DNA of 64,000 nucleotides from assembly GCA_020002185.1 (NCBI GenBank), contig CM034531.1, forward strand, positions 42,633,867 through 42,697,866, given 5' to 3'. Shown in pieces: positions 42,171-55,062 of this stretch. The position numbers and the translations under genes are program-made. The DNA is from Paraescarpia echinospica. Its lineage: Eukaryota; Annelida; Polychaeta; Sabellida; Siboglinidae. How positions within the stretch are numbered: the stretch's first letter is position 1; the number at the start of each line of letters is the position of its first letter. Under the pieces are notes generated by a model. The model did not search any database. It saw only the letters and a program-made list of their open reading frames with translations, and was not told the DNA's origin.

Positions 42171-42306
42171 GTGAAGTCAAACAGCTTCACTCCGCCGCGA
42201 AACACGATTGGTCGAGAAGATCCGACGTGGTGCTTGGTACACTTGATTTCTAAGTCGTTCGCATCTTTCCCATAACTGTACTGTACTGCATTAGGTTTCG
42301 TTGTAT
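42155..42306 (-). CDS. NIDO domain exon, N-terminal part
   Basis: Acceptor TTATTGCAG, donor GTGAGG, phase 1-0. It encodes VQYSYGKDANDLEIKCTK, then VFRGGVKLFDFTTDRL, which leads straight into IYTNGYV of the next exon, as in NIDO domains (F-F-fg--yt-l-VntNG). Intact. Confidence 0.7.
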
Positions 42307-42897
42307 CTGCAATAAGACTGTTTAGTGAATAAATGTATTCATCGTTGAGCGAAAACGGAGATACGCATGAAATAAAAATAAAGGCCGTCGTTTTCACTGT
42401 TAAGTTGCATACATTTTTACTTTGCGATCCTAAACATATCGCGCCAGGTTTAGTCATACTCGCGGTTTGTTCACCCGTAGCATAAGCTTTGATATTTCAT
42501 TGGATCGTACATTAAATGCATCATTAGACAGACATTGGTTATTAGGAGTATGAATACTCTACTTACTTAACGTTTTCTAAGAAAATTATGAAAATGAACG
42601 GCCGCGTACGGTTGATTTAACATCGCGCATACATGCATCTTACTGCAGAATGTCGCTATTAAAGCCGCTATAAACCATTTGCGAGAAATAGTCGTTTTGT
42701 GAAGCTTGTAAGTATTTCACTTAGAACAGATTCCTCGCACCCAATTAATGAAATGCCGGCTAGCCATAAATAATACTGATGGATTGCGTAAACGACTATC
42801 CCAATTTTTTTAACAAAATGATATTTTCAATAAATGTAACAAGGTCCACAATGGAAATATGACGATAGTGCAAATTCGTTTTCGTACTCTTTTATAT

Positions 42898-42962
42898 GGA
42901 TATATATACATGTATATATATATATATATATATACATATACTTGAAATAGATGTACACTTAT

Positions 42963-42993
<31 letters not shown>

Positions 42994-42996
42994 ACC
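42898..42996. repeat. (TA)n tracts in intron
   Basis: Two AT runs (about 42898-42935 and 42966-42996) beside the TSP1 exon. Confidence 0.9.
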
Positions 42997-43082
42997 TCGG
43001 TACTTAGTACGTGAGGGCGAGTACGTGTACACCTTTTTCAAGTCAGAAAGATACAACAGCATATTTACTAAAATACGTTTAC

Positions 43083-43262
43083 CTGGTAGACATGTATCGA
43101 TATTACACTGTCTCGTAGCAGTCTCTGATCCTGTGCACGGTTGTTCTTTGACCTTGAAACATGTGCGTGTTCTTGTCTGCGTTCCACCACCACATGTTAG
43201 CGAGCATGCTGACCAGACTGACCATGCTGACCAATAACTACTCGTAGTTTCACCCGAAGGTG
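43083..43262 (-). CDS. Thrombospondin type 1 repeat exon
   Basis: Acceptor TGTTTACCAG, donor GTAAAC, 180 nt, phase 1-1. It encodes WSAWSVWSACSLTCGGGTQT followed by RTRTC, then C-G-E-ATRQCN--TC. All six cysteines and the W-layer of a TSP1 repeat are present. It lies between the lectin-like module and NIDO on the same strand and is probably part of the same protein. Confidence 0.85.
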
Positions 43263-43269
43263 CTGGTAA

Positions 43270-44755
43270 ACAAAAACGGCGTATCGTCCCATAAGAACGG
43301 CGGAGACAATTGACGGTTTTTTGGCAATTATAATAATAATAATATATGTGTGTGTTTGTGTGTCCGTTTGTGTGCGATAACACGTGGTACGTAGAGAATG
43401 TAAAGGACACAATCGTTGTTAAAGACACAAGATACGAAGAGTGGGAAATGTTATACCAACTAGCATTACAAATCACTGTCGGCAGTGTGTACGACATTCT
43501 AGCCAACAACAATAAAGCTGGATGATGATCATATATTTGAACAATAAGTGTTGATATTATTGTGTTAAATGTATAACGTTTGTGGAAAAATGATATGGAT
43601 AGAATATTGTTATAATTAAATGATTAATCATAGATGAATTACACGAATATATCATGAAATTCTACATACTCTTCCGCACGAAATGGATAACGCGAAAGGC
43701 GTTACCTGGAGAAACGTACACATTTTTGTAACTGTTGTGCCAAGAATTATTTCACAAAATGTATCGTTGTAATTTCATTGCTACTTACCGATGAAGCAAA
43801 ATATTTGTTAATCAGCTTTTCTATGTATGCTGGCGGGACTGTTAAGAATATGTTATCTTAATTGTGTTATAATTAAGTCAGAAACAGAATTGTAACTAAA
43901 AATATGTCGTTGCGTATGTTTAACCATGGGTTCCCTGTCGAATAGCTAATAATGTATTTATATTACCTTCATCGCTTTATTGAGAATACTTCATATCTAA
44001 CTTGACATTTGACGTGGTATTATGTATGACGTAGACGGAGTGCAAACAAATACGATCAACTTAAGCAAAAAGAAAACCATTAAATCGTATGTTGACAGCT
44101 GATGAATTTACATTACACATGACGAATTATGTATTCTGTGTATCAGAAAGCAATACAAAGTACGTAATATATATTATAGAGACACGAGATGTTGCAAGAC
44201 GGGCGGTCTATATGTTTTGCGTAGTATCCCACGAATCGGACATATATACCACGAATCGGATATATAATTTCAAACCCGTCTCTCTCTCTGGCAGGAATAA
44301 CCACATTAAGGAGTCCCGTGTTCAAATCTTCAATACGTCTACTTCATCATATCAAAAAAAATTAAAAGATATATGAAAGTCTCCAAATCAACAATGTGTC
44401 CACGTTTCGTGAGAATCGACCCTGAATAAATGCTCATTAGAAAGGGCCACGGTGATTTCTGCCATTAATTAGAGGCAATAAACACACAATTTACAAAGGA
44501 TATGCTAGTGAAGAGCAACGCATTTGGCATGACGTGATGTTGCCATCAAGCATCTCTCTAGACGTGTTATTTCAGGTGTCATGAGATAATAATGACATTA
44601 ATTAAGAGTTCATTGTTGAAAATTGATTTGCGCGGAGTGAGTGTGTTGCTGCGGACGGGCTAATGATTTGTTTATAGAGACGCACTGTGTTTGTGGATAC
44701 GAATCATAGATATTGTGCTATGACGGAACTGTGCTTCAGACAAACATTTATACAC
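43270..44755. other. Intronic or intergenic, no exon seen
   Basis: AT-rich sequence. The missing C-terminal exon of the lectin-like module at 44760 should lie here but was not recognised. Confidence 0.4.
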
Positions 44756-44759
44756 GTAC

Positions 44760-45307
44760 ATTCTGCCGATATCCAACCCGTCTTCTTCATTGTCGCTCCA
44801 AGCCACGCACTTACAACTTTGTTTGAATTCATTAACTGGTTCAGTACGTCCTGTGTTGCCTTGGAATCTACAGTGACTAATGTTCCTCCACCATCTTTGC
44901 ACGTCGTCTTTGCCGCAGTAAATTCTTGTTTCTCCCTGAAATGTCGGATGGTTTCGTTAACAGCTGAGCGGTTTAAATTGTAATAGTACACTTGTTATTC
45001 GTTTTATGTTGATGTAACACAACGCTGGTCAAATTAGCCATCACAAACTTAGTTACAACCTTCACAAAATAGTATATATGGGTATTGCACAGCCTAGCAC
45101 GGTATTGACAGAATGTAACTATATTACAAAATTAAGCATCTAAACAATCCCTGTTTACATATTGGGCTACGTAGGCTAAGAATAACGATATTAAATAGTC
45201 AGATTATCAAATTGTACAGTCTGGTCTAATTGAGGAAATAACATCTTACTTGTGTAGTATATAGCACTTGTCAACATACGAGACTTCCCCGGCCGAGCAT
45301 GGTTCCG
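44760..45307 (-). CDS. C-type lectin-like module C, two exons (partial domain)
   Basis: A 58-nt exon (45307-45250, after TTTTCTTCAG, donor GTAAGA) encodes EPCSAGEVSYVDKCYILHK, the first strand and CY of a CTLD. Exon 44935-44760 (after CATTTCAG, donor GTACGT) encodes KQEFTAAKTTCKDGGGTLVT, then ALF-type helix and SAWLGATMKKTGW. The phases join (2 nt + 1). The C-terminal third with the WND-type strand and last cysteines is not found downstream, so the domain is partial or its last exon was missed. Confidence 0.7.
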
Positions 45308-46433
45308 CTGAAGAAAAGAAAACATGTTTTTTTACATTAGCTTAACAGGACAATATGCATTGCAACCTCTTCTGCGTGGACACTAGTTAAACAACTATTA
45401 TCCGTAAAGCAACTAATTAGCCACGGATTTCTGCTGATCGACTTGCAGAATAAACACATGTATTGTCTCCAACAGGGGTCATTACTGATGCAGCAGAAAT
45501 GTCACGAGCAACGGCACAGTTAATGGTTTCGCATGATGTTCAAACGTCGTTGGAATGTGGATTTTGTAAAAAGTATTATTTCGTGTGTCACTTACCAAAT
45601 TTGCCATACATTAAACCAACTATTATTATGTACTACTTCTAGAAATAAAGAAAATGTTATACAATTCTTTAATACTATCACATATAATTTCTGTATTTTG
45701 GCATGGAGATATAAAGGCAGTAGAATAATGAGAACTCTTAAAAGAAGGTTCGAATAATATCATCAAATGTGTATAATTCACACGCAGAACCACGTAACAA
45801 ATTGAAATACTTACTATAACTTAATTGTATTATAAATATATTCACGATAACTAAAATTATCCCAAATTATAATATGTACTATCATGATATTCGCAATGTT
45901 ACAAATATACATGCACGTAAGAAATAACATGAATTTACAAAAAAAACTTAAACACAATTTACCACACATCATAAATGATTCTCCAGAATTAGCTACAGGA
46001 AAACTGTTCTCACACAGTTTACGTGGTTTAGTGTAATATTTAAAATAATTATCTCTTACAAAAATATGAAAACATTACGTACACTACCAAATTGTTATAC
46101 ATGTCAGCAAAATCTGCAAAACTAATTAAATACACATATATGGATAGACACATAGTTCTTTTATACATACACGTATTTAGGAATCTGCATTCAATTATAC
46201 ATATGCACGTGTGTGTGTGTGTGGGGGGGGGGGTGTTGTGTTCGTGTGCGACCTTTGGTACTTGTTGTACACGAGTGCGAATGATGTACATATTTGTCAT
46301 TTCTGAAAGACAAAAACAGCGTATATGGGTCGTATGCGTACCTTTTTGAAACATACATTTGAGCCAAACATTATACTGTCTAACTGAGAACTGAATGTAA
46401 ACACATTCTATTTAATGAAACGGTAGTGTTTAC

Positions 46434-47537
46434 CATTTTGACAGATGAATGGAAACTCTTTTTTGCACGACATGTCTGTCCACTGGTACATGCTTTCAGG
46501 CGTATCCCCAGTCTTATCCATAAGGAGGCATGGATTTGAACCTCGACCGGGGCGTCCGGATTTCCAGTTTGTATAGGACATACTGCGCCCTAAGCAAACA
46601 ACATATCGACATTGATGTTGGTAGACAGTTGTAAATTCTGCAATATACAAGAGTAGTCGCTTAGTGAAATAGATTATTCAATAAACAGAACAAAGCAGTA
46701 TTCGAAACTAGTTGTGTGCCTCAGTATTACATAGCTCCATATTGTTTGAACCTTCGCTACAGTCCCCTTGCAGTATTTCTATTCTCAAGAAAAGTCGTAA
46801 TATGTATTTACTTCTGTCGAGTAGAGAAGTTCCAATACCAGTTTCCGACCGAATAACATGGTGATAACAATAATAACAATAATAATAATTAGATGGTTCC
46901 GCATCACCGGCATCCATCACAAGTTGAGCTTGAACCAGACAACAATAACAATTCAATACAGCAGAAAGACGAGTTTACATAGTCCGGGACAAACGGGCCC
47001 TCACTGGCGCCTGACCCCCTCCCATTGCGGAGTTGAAATAACACGGGCTAACTTCTAGTTCCGAGAACCGCATTTAGAACTGCTTTAGAACCGCATTTGG
47101 AACACGCCTAGACGCGGACCCGGGTTCAGAACCTCATATAATCTGAGTTTTAAAATATTGCTGTTCAAAATATATAACAATTTAGTTTTCATAAAACATA
47201 CACAAATAGGCTACGAATGTTTCCTCACAGACCGTTTTTCGCATTTTGCTTTCGGCCCTTTCCGTGATCGGCTGCCTTCGTGACGTAATAAATGATATAG
47301 AAGTTGCCTATTGGTGGAAGCTACCACGACTGTTGGCAGAATTCTTATCCACCTACCGCCTGGCCACTGCCAGTCCACGTTGGATCCGCCGACCCACATC
47401 GTGCCGCTCTTCATGTGTGCTGGTTTTGAGTGCAAGTAGTCATAGAACGATCTCGTGTTCACCTACCAACACGATTGACACACTGATAATCTGCAATGTT
47501 AAACTGATCTTTGCTCTATGCCGTTGACATACATAAT

Positions 47538-47575
<38 letters not shown>

Positions 47576-48213
47576 CGTGCGTGTGTGTGTGCGTGAGTGC
47601 GTGTGTGCGTGTGTGTGTGCGTGAGTGTGTGTGTATGTGTGTGTCTAAATAAATACATAAAGCGTTAAATACATAAACCGATATCGGTAATCATAACAAG
47701 CCTTACAAAAATATTGCTATAACGAACAAACAAATATTTCAGAAACTACTGCAACTACTGGTCTAAAATCAGTCACAATCACTGAGCACCTATATCGGTG
47801 GTGGTGGACGCATATAACACATACGTGTATATATATTTATACATATATGTACATACATACATATATATATATATACATATATATATATGTATGTATATAT
47901 ACATATATACATACATACGTACGTACGTACCTACGTACATACGTACATACATACGTACATACAGGCATGCAAACATGCAGGCATGCAGGCACGCACGTAC
48001 GAACGCACACACATACACAAACACACTACACACGCACGCACGCACGAACGCACGCCCGCACACACGCACAAGTTTATTTGCTAACCTGAAGCAATTTTCC
48101 GCCTTTCTTTTTGCACTGCTCGCGTGCTTTGAACCAGTTGATACCAGCTGTTGGAGCAGCGTGCGTTGTGAAACATTTTCCTCCACCGGTGATGCATCCA
48201 TTCATTTTGGCGT
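46434..48213 (-). CDS. C-type lectin-like module B, three exons
   Basis: Exon 48213-48086 (128 nt) encodes [20 protein letters not shown] then [19 protein letters not shown]. Exon 47462-47357 (106 nt) encodes [11 protein letters not shown] and [14 protein letters not shown]. Exon 46589-46434 (156 nt) encodes [36 protein letters not shown]. Phases are 1-0, 0-1, 1-1, so the set is a symmetrical class 1-1 cassette. It carries the WxG and C-terminal FICQ hallmarks of CTLDs. Canonical EPN or QPD sugar-binding triplets are absent, so carbohydrate binding is uncertain. Confidence 0.8.
47539..48072. repeat. Compound microsatellite in the first intron of module B
   Basis: GT/GC tract at 47539-47645, then ATAC, GTAC and GCAC tetranucleotides at 47820-48072. 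Confidence 0.95.
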
Positions 48214-48417
48214 CTGTAATATGAAAAATATAGTAATGTATCGTTTTATAAACCAGCACACATTCACTTGAATTACTTAAAATAGTATGGGTTTCGCTGC
48301 TGAAAAAGTATTTCGAGCATATTACTGACATACATATGACATAATATTACTTATTGATGTGAATACGTCAATACATTTGCTAGAGCGCTGTTTCAATTGT
48401 ACGCGTATTTAACTTAC

Positions 48418-48567
48418 TGTATTCGCACATGTATCCTGTGCCTTTAGCCGTGGCGCACGGCATATCAGTATACTTGAACGCAAGTCCGACTTTGCGTAGA
48501 ACCGAACACAAATTCAATGCGAATTTGTCGGAAGATTCCAATGGTTTCCATTGCGACACATCGCTAC
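48418..48567 (-). CDS. C-type lectin-like terminal exon preceding module B
   Basis: Acceptor ATATGTTCAG, donor GTAAGT, 150 nt, phase 1-1. It encodes SDVSQWKPLESSDKFALNLC, then TDMPCATAKGTGYMCEY, the last part of a CTLD-like fold (C...W/T-D--C----yMCE). It is a clear duplicate of 63636-63788. Its N-terminal partner exons were not found upstream. Confidence 0.7.
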
Positions 48568-48599
48568 CTGAACATATACAAAACCAAAGAATCAAAGTT

Positions 48600-49165
48600 G
48601 ATCGTTCGAAACATAATATAAAATTATAGAAATTTCAAAATGTCATTCGTTCGACTAATGCACATGATTAAGTACTTAAAGGAAACAATTTTTTTTTTCT
48701 GCACATAAAGTGTTAACACAAACTAACCATTTGCAACTGTAATAAAAATGTTCACGTCACTCGTTTATTTGAAAACCTTGTTGAACAAACAAGTGCTCTA
48801 TTTCATAGGCAGGCCATTGTTTTCTATAAACCTACATAATGTGTTCTTGCCTCGTTCTCGCGTATTTTACAGCTAGTTTTTTTTAACAAATACGACGGAT
48901 GACGCTGCTAAGCCATGCACCTATATACGCATGCGCTGTATTACGTGTTTACGTAAGATGGCGTGTCGCTAGATTACGCTTCTTCAGAAGAAAACGATAT
49001 TAGTTTACAGTTAGCTGAATATGTTATTAATGCAATCCCCATTGGTTGTGTACGATATACCAGCGCTTGCCGGTAGGCATATGAAAGACCCACTGGAAGC
49101 CGAACTATAGACGCGATGTCAGTGATTGGTGACGTTGTGGACGTTGGCATGTTGACTGTTGCTCA
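48600..49165. other. No exon seen
   Basis: Intronic-looking AT-rich sequence. Confidence 0.4.
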
Positions 49166-49723
49166 GTGTTGGTTGACCTCGGCGCCTACAAGAATATGTA
49201 TACTGCTAGTAAGCCGACAAGCTACTACGGCGCCTACAAGAATATGTTTGCTTGTGCTGGCCCCACTCTGTGGAACAAACTTCCCATGAATATGCGCAGC
49301 AAAGGCAATCTCCCTCAATTTAAGAAACAACTAAAGACATTGTTCTTCTCCACTTAATGGGTTTTACATAACTGACATTGGAGTTTTAGTGCACATATTA
49401 CATATTATCTTATTTATTATCATTGTAGTATTGTTGGTATTAGTGTTTTTCATATTTCACATATTTAATATTACTTTCAACGAATGCAGTTTGATTTATA
49501 AATATATATTTAAAATAATTTACACAGTCAAACATTATTCAGTTTTAACATGTTTTACAGCATATCGTTAGTATTTTTATTATTATAACTTTATCACTTT
49601 ACTTGGACTAATTATAATTTCCAGCTGTTTAAAATTTAATATGCTTGTACACACCCGTGAAAGGGGCAATCGCCTCGGATTTTACGGTGTCAAAATAACG
49701 TTTTATTATTATTATTATTATTA
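49166..49723 (+). mobile_element. 3' end of a non-LTR retrotransposon
   Basis: Codons up to 49357 end with FACAGPTLWNKLPMNMRSKG then FKKQLKTLFFST, the typical C-terminus of jockey/CR1-group reverse transcriptases. The AT-rich 3' UTR ends with a GTGAAAGGGGCAATCGCCTC hairpin and a (TTA)6 tail at 49705-49723, classic for target-primed insertion. The 5' part is truncated. An 18-bp piece (GGCGCCTACAAGAATATG) is duplicated 48 bp apart. Confidence 0.75.
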
Positions 49724-50173
49724 GGAATCAGTTTGGACGAGAAAGCACGCAGGGCCAGTTGGTGAAGGTCATTATTAATTTGGCTAGATTGGACTAATTC
49801 TGATGTCCGGGCTGCGTAATCAATATGTACGAACAGCGACAGAAGATCTATCGTATTAAGGATGTCATACCACTTCCATTATAATATTATAATTTATTAT
49901 AAATATCATTATATACCGGCCGAAAAGCCCAGGTTCCAAATTTACGGTAGATTACCTAAATGACCCAACTTAATTTACTCCTATTGATCCTAACCATATG
50001 CCTCATCTCAGGGAGTATTTAATAAATACATAATTTATGTTATAAGGCATATGCTGCTAATAATTAGGGTCGTAATAATGGCTGGTGAAATCTGTTTCGT
50101 CAGAATAATTATCTCCGTTTCTGTTCATATAACACCTAGTAAAACGTTCTATTAAATGGTTCGTTGTTACAGG
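49724..50173. other. No gene seen
   Basis: AT-rich, nothing recognised. Confidence 0.4.
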
Positions 50174-50740
50174 TGGGCCACGGTGCGTTACAAACAGCCA
50201 GGGATGTTGTCTTTGGAGTCACTGGTGCTATCGAGCATCCTAGTTGCCCGAATTATGTTCAATTGGATAATTGGCAGTTAGACCATCCAAAAAACGAGTA
50301 AGTATCTGCTTAGGCATTATGAGAACAGTGAAATGTATTTATTGACAAATGTCAACAATTGAGATACCGGGTACAACAAAGTAATTATGTAAATATGAAG
50401 ACATAATATGTATAACGTTTCATAATTCATAGACACCGTGGTTGTTATTTCACATAGTTACCTCTGAAGAACCATGTTTTTTGTGATATGTATATTTCAG
50501 CCACTTCACGCACGCAATGTTGTCGAAATATACAGATCACCAAAATCCCGTTACTTCAGTGGTAACTATGAGCAAGAAAGAAACCGGATCTTCTATCCAT
50601 TCAAGGACATCGGTTGTTGTTTGGAATGACATTTTGTTCCGTAATGAAAAGTGTAAAGCCATTTGGCTAATTTCACGTAAACTGTGTGTACATACAGTAT
50701 TATTGTTAATAGTAAACAATGCAAAACATACTAAACAGTA
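50174..50740 (+). CDS. Possible exon pair of an unrecognised gene
   Basis: After TGTTACAG, 41 open codons (starting VGHGALQTARDVVFGVTG) run to a GTAAGT donor near 50298. After TATTTCAG at about 50500, a second open stretch (HFTHAMLSKYTDHQNPVTSV) runs to 50738. Splice consensus is good and the sequence is less AT-biased than its surroundings, but I recognise no family and the phase match is not certain. Confidence 0.3.
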
Positions 50741-51224
50741 GATAATTTTGACTAACAGGTTGTGAGAATAAAATAGTTCAAATGTGAAATTCAATTCAAA
50801 TGGCCATGTATGATTTTTGGTGTGGTAAAAATGTCAGGCAAGTGAACAAATTTAGCCTACGTGTCATTGTAAAATATATGTAGTATATAAATTGTCCATG
50901 TCCTCCACTTGCCCTGCAAACGTTAATTCATTCATGTTTCTTTCTTTTGCACGTTCTTGTGAACACATCGGCCACCCATTCCATTTTCATGGATAGTTGG
51001 CTACTTTCGCATTCCGCAGTACCCATTGTTTCCGTCTTGTCGAGCAAACATCCGTGTTGTCTGTGTTGTCTGAGGTGTGGTCGGAAGTTCCGTGCCAAAA
51101 AAGACAGCACCTGTCTTGCTTTTATTCCTACAATGAAGAGGGCATAAACAGTAATCCTAAAATTCTTACCAACAGGAACACACCCATCTATATACAGATT
51201 GAAAACTACTGTGAATTATTTACC

Positions 51225-51430
51225 TTATGACATGTCAGCATTCAGTGAACTTAGAATCATTTCCCGAATGACAGTATCTATAAACATGACCTCATCTTCT
51301 GGAATTGTACTCGGTAATTGTATGCAAAGTATTGGCTTTGTTTTAGTAACCGTACTCACAATGACCAAATATTCATAATTGCTCTTTGGTAATACCTGGT
51401 ATAAAACTGATTCACACAAATAAGACAACC
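51225..51430 (-). CDS. Possible terminal exon of an unrecognised gene
   Basis: After TTCATAACAG a 67-codon open stretch (LCESVLYQVLPKSNYEYLVI then KPILCIQLPSTIPEDE) ends at TAA followed by GGTAAAT. The composition looks protein-like. No family is recognised. Confidence 0.25.
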
Positions 51431-52757
51431 TGTTATGAAATTCATTATTTTCTTGTCATTTTATATATAATATATACATATAGTTACTATATATTGTAGT
51501 ATTTCATTTTGTCTAATAAAATTAGATTTGTCTATTTATTTAATTTCAACAATTACATTCTTGACTGTAGTCTAGTCCTAAGGACTGCTTGACACATTTA
51601 CACTAAGCCCCATGTTAGACCTGTTCATTCAATCACCATCCTGATTTTTCTGGGAAGTACACTGCAAGGTAGATGGAGCTAAACTGTCGACGTTTCAAAA
51701 TTGTAACAAAGGGATTTGAACCCATATTGACACAACTGAGAGTCTGCTGCTCTAACGAATACTACATGTGAACTAAAATTACAGTTTTGTGTAGGAAAAG
51801 TCAGGAAATAAGGACATGTGCAATATAATTTTTGATGAGGGTTAATACGAATATTCCAAAGTAACTCTACCAGTATTCCAAATGTTTACTCATAACTAAA
51901 CACAATTTAACCATAACGCGTTAACAAAGACAAGTATAAAAATATTTAACTGACACTTACACGTTTTCATTTGAGCCAAAAATTATTAAATACTTTTTAT
52001 CAGTTATGCACCAAATATGTTTTATTGGGGTGACTATGACAAACACTCACCCGAAGGTATTTATTATTTCAATATGCTGATTGATAATACCCATACCTCA
52101 AAGGAACAATATAACATTTAGCGTTACACTTGAAGTTACGGTGACTTCTCTGGCCAGGATTCCATGAAAGTGCTGTATTGTCGCTCACAAAACACGTTTG
52201 TCGTTAAATTTTGCTATTCATCGGCTATCTTCTAAACGTTTTATTGTGCAATGTAATTCATGGCTTCTGCGATGTCTCTAACTTGGCACCAGCATATATT
52301 AGCCTTTGCTAAGCGGACGTAAAACCATTCGTAGTGACACTTCGACGAAGGCGATGGCTCTACAGTACAGTACAGGCAACGTCAACAGTCGATCTACTCG
52401 CCAAGCCTAGGCTAACGGTTATTCGTCATATTTGTGGCATTAAAAATAACCCAATTTATCTTGTGAGATAACTGCCGGTCGCTTAAATATAACTATATTA
52501 TGTACTTAACGTCAGATCCACAGATATTTAAAATGGTCGAAGATTATAATTTACTTATGGACGTATTGAGTACTAACCTTCTCGCATGTCGCGCAGTCGA
52601 AAGTTTGTGTCGCTTCCACGCTGAGCCTCGACGGACAGGCTAGCGATTGCTTTCAGCGCACGCCTCTGCCTCATCGGAAAGATGGCAGCCTACATTCCAT
52701 TAGAATCTTCCACTTTGAAACCACAATATGAGTAAACCACACACGTGAAAATTGTGA
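51431..52757. other. No gene seen
   Basis: AT-rich sequence; a GC-richer patch at 52560-52690 has no recognised feature. Confidence 0.4.
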
Positions 52758-53566
52758 TTATAGTTGCAAATGATTAACTTGTATTAACTCTTTTCGGTGC
52801 ACCACACCAAAACGTTCCCCTTTTCCCTTTAAAATTAACAGTCCTTCAATGACATTTAAGCTAAGTTGGGAAGCCCGGCATAACTTGGTTATTTGGAAGT
52901 TTTTGGAATCATGGGACAATCTCGAATTATTTATTTTCCTGTGCAAATGCACCAAGAACTGTGAAAGGATGTGAATGATAATGATATGCAATTATTATAA
53001 TTATTCATCGTTCTTCGCCAATATATGTAGTAGTAGGAAACTTTTATATTAAAGAGTTGTAATGATAGCACTACATCGCCTACCCTTTGTCCCTGTCAAC
53101 CCGTAAAACCTTATTTTATTAAGCCACATGTCAAACATAAACTTGTATGTTTGAATCTTGTATGAGGGGTTTAGATAGGCGCAACACATGTGATAAGGAG
53201 GGTTATCCTTCAAACGTTTGATGATGTCAGCATAACTGTCTGTTGGCAGAATGTTAGTTGATTTATGTCCATTTTATGTGTATCCAAAGCAAGTGAGATA
53301 TGGCGTAGAACTTGAGGTCTTCAGCACCGTAGCCAGCCAAAGATATGAATACAAGTATGATAATCCCATATATTTGATTCAACTGATACCATTGGATATG
53401 ATAATAGCAGCGCCAATTTGATGACACCATGTTCATTGTTCAATTCAATATCATTAATCACGAACGTGAAAAACTGAGGCCATGTGAGAATTGGCTGACT
53501 GCCAAATGAAGAGTGTGAAAGTTCCCTCTGTTTATGCTCTAACGCGTTTCTTGAGGATTTAGACAT
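52758..53566 (-). mobile_element. Decayed reverse-transcriptase fragments (second non-LTR family)
   Basis: The frame at 53566-53321 reads PQFFTFVINDIELNNEHGVI, matching the RT region around motif B/C (the LGP-LFTLVINDI type) but without an intact (Y/F)ADD. The frame at 52991-52758 has a KGERFGVVHRKE-type segment like non-LTR C-termini. Both are minus strand and broken. Confidence 0.4.
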
Positions 53567-54530
53567 AATCGGTATTTATTACTAATACTACTGTTTTCAG
53601 CAGTATATTTCTTACTGTGGCATTTATTCTTTGTTTGGCATGTCAAGACGTATGGTATAACTGAACACACTAACATCATGTAATTCCTCTCACCCATTCC
53701 ATTAGCTTCGTGGTGACCGTGTTTGAAATGCTATAATTTTGGTTAGGTGGTGAATAACATTAATTTACTATACTTCTATTTTGGTACTCACAACCACTTG
53801 TTGATTTTTGTAAGGACATGTGATTGGGTATTTAAGAAATACATGAAATGTGTCTCTTTCCTTAACATCCTTAACATTCTTCGCCTCAGATGACATATGA
53901 CTTGAGTAACTACAGGATACTCTCTAGATTCCAGACATTATTAGCATATATTAGCTGAATTTCACTGAATCGGAATCTAATCTGCACAAAGTGGAATATT
54001 ATATATGAAGCAAGAATTGAAAACTAACAATATATGAAACATTGTATGAGACAATCACATGACAATGACAAATGACAACAATGACTACGCAGTGGCTTAT
54101 GGTTATATAAAATGTTCTTTAGTGCTGCTTATTAGAGTGAAAACGATACATTGTGTCATTTATTTGTAGTGCTGTGCAATATAAAGCTAGGTTTATTGAG
54201 AACAGAATGTTCACGAAAACATAGCGCAGGAAAATGCACCAACGAACGCAATTTTCACCCATACCGTGCGTTGCAACAGTCGAGGTAGAATTCGCTGCTC
54301 TTATTTAGACCACAGACATGCTTCGAAGTTTAAGATATATGCCACTACTTGATGAAACAATAAACCCAAATTTAATTTCTCCAATTCATGTGTTTCGTAA
54401 TTTTCAGCAGGATGAAACCGTATCGTATAGTTATCGCGATTCTTATAAAATATATCGCTTATTGCATCGTAAGAAAAGTACGACTATTGCGGCTCACTGA
54501 TGCGTCGATGAGTCGTTAGTTTTATGTAGC
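53567..54530. other. No gene seen
   Basis: AT-rich, presumed intron. Confidence 0.4.
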
Positions 54531-54536
54531 ACTAAC

Positions 54537-55062
54537 CTCCGAGTAAACGGTACAGTCGCAGATCGGTTGTGCTCCCGCAGAACCAGCTGTTATCTGCTGG
54601 GCACCGTGTTTCGCAATCACCACTCGTGTATTGTTCATAGAATTCAGCAAAGCAGTAGCAAACCATTTGTCCCTGTCAAACACACGTGAAAAGCAGTTAT
54701 CGCTCCACTAATGAACACGACACGCATGCTCGCACGCACGCACGCACAGACACACAGACACACAGTCACACAGACACACAGACACAGACACAGACACACA
54801 GACACACAGACACACAGACACACAGACACACAGACACAGTAGCAGCGCTCTACGGATATTGGAACAAGAACAACGTAGGCCTCATAACATACGACACTCA
54901 CTTTGGAGTTGATTGTTACACCGGCATACTTTCTGTCGGGATACGAGTCACGGCATTCAGTAATGCAAGTGTCTGGCGCTTCAGCGGTCGACCCCGTGAG
55001 GATCGAATCAGCGTAGGCGGATTTTTTCCGGAAGCAGCCTAGATACCTGAAGTGCTTTCTCT
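54537..55062 (-). CDS. WSC domain, two exons
   Basis: Exon 55062-54920 (143 nt) encodes HFRYLGCFRKKSAYADSILT, then DTCITECRDSYPDRKYAG. Exon 54672-54537 (136 nt, after GTTTGACAG, donor GTTAGT) encodes QMVCYCFAEFYEQYTSGDC, ETRCPADNSWFCGSTTDLRL. The YLGCF start, CxxxC, YAG, CYC and CPAD---FCG landmarks define a WSC domain (putative carbohydrate binding). Phases run 1-0 and 0-1, so the pair is again a class 1-1 cassette. It lies between lectin-like modules A and B. Confidence 0.8.
54726..54840. repeat. (CACAGA)n-type repeat
   Basis: GCAC units then CACACAGA repeats lie within the intron between the two WSC exons. Confidence 0.95.
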
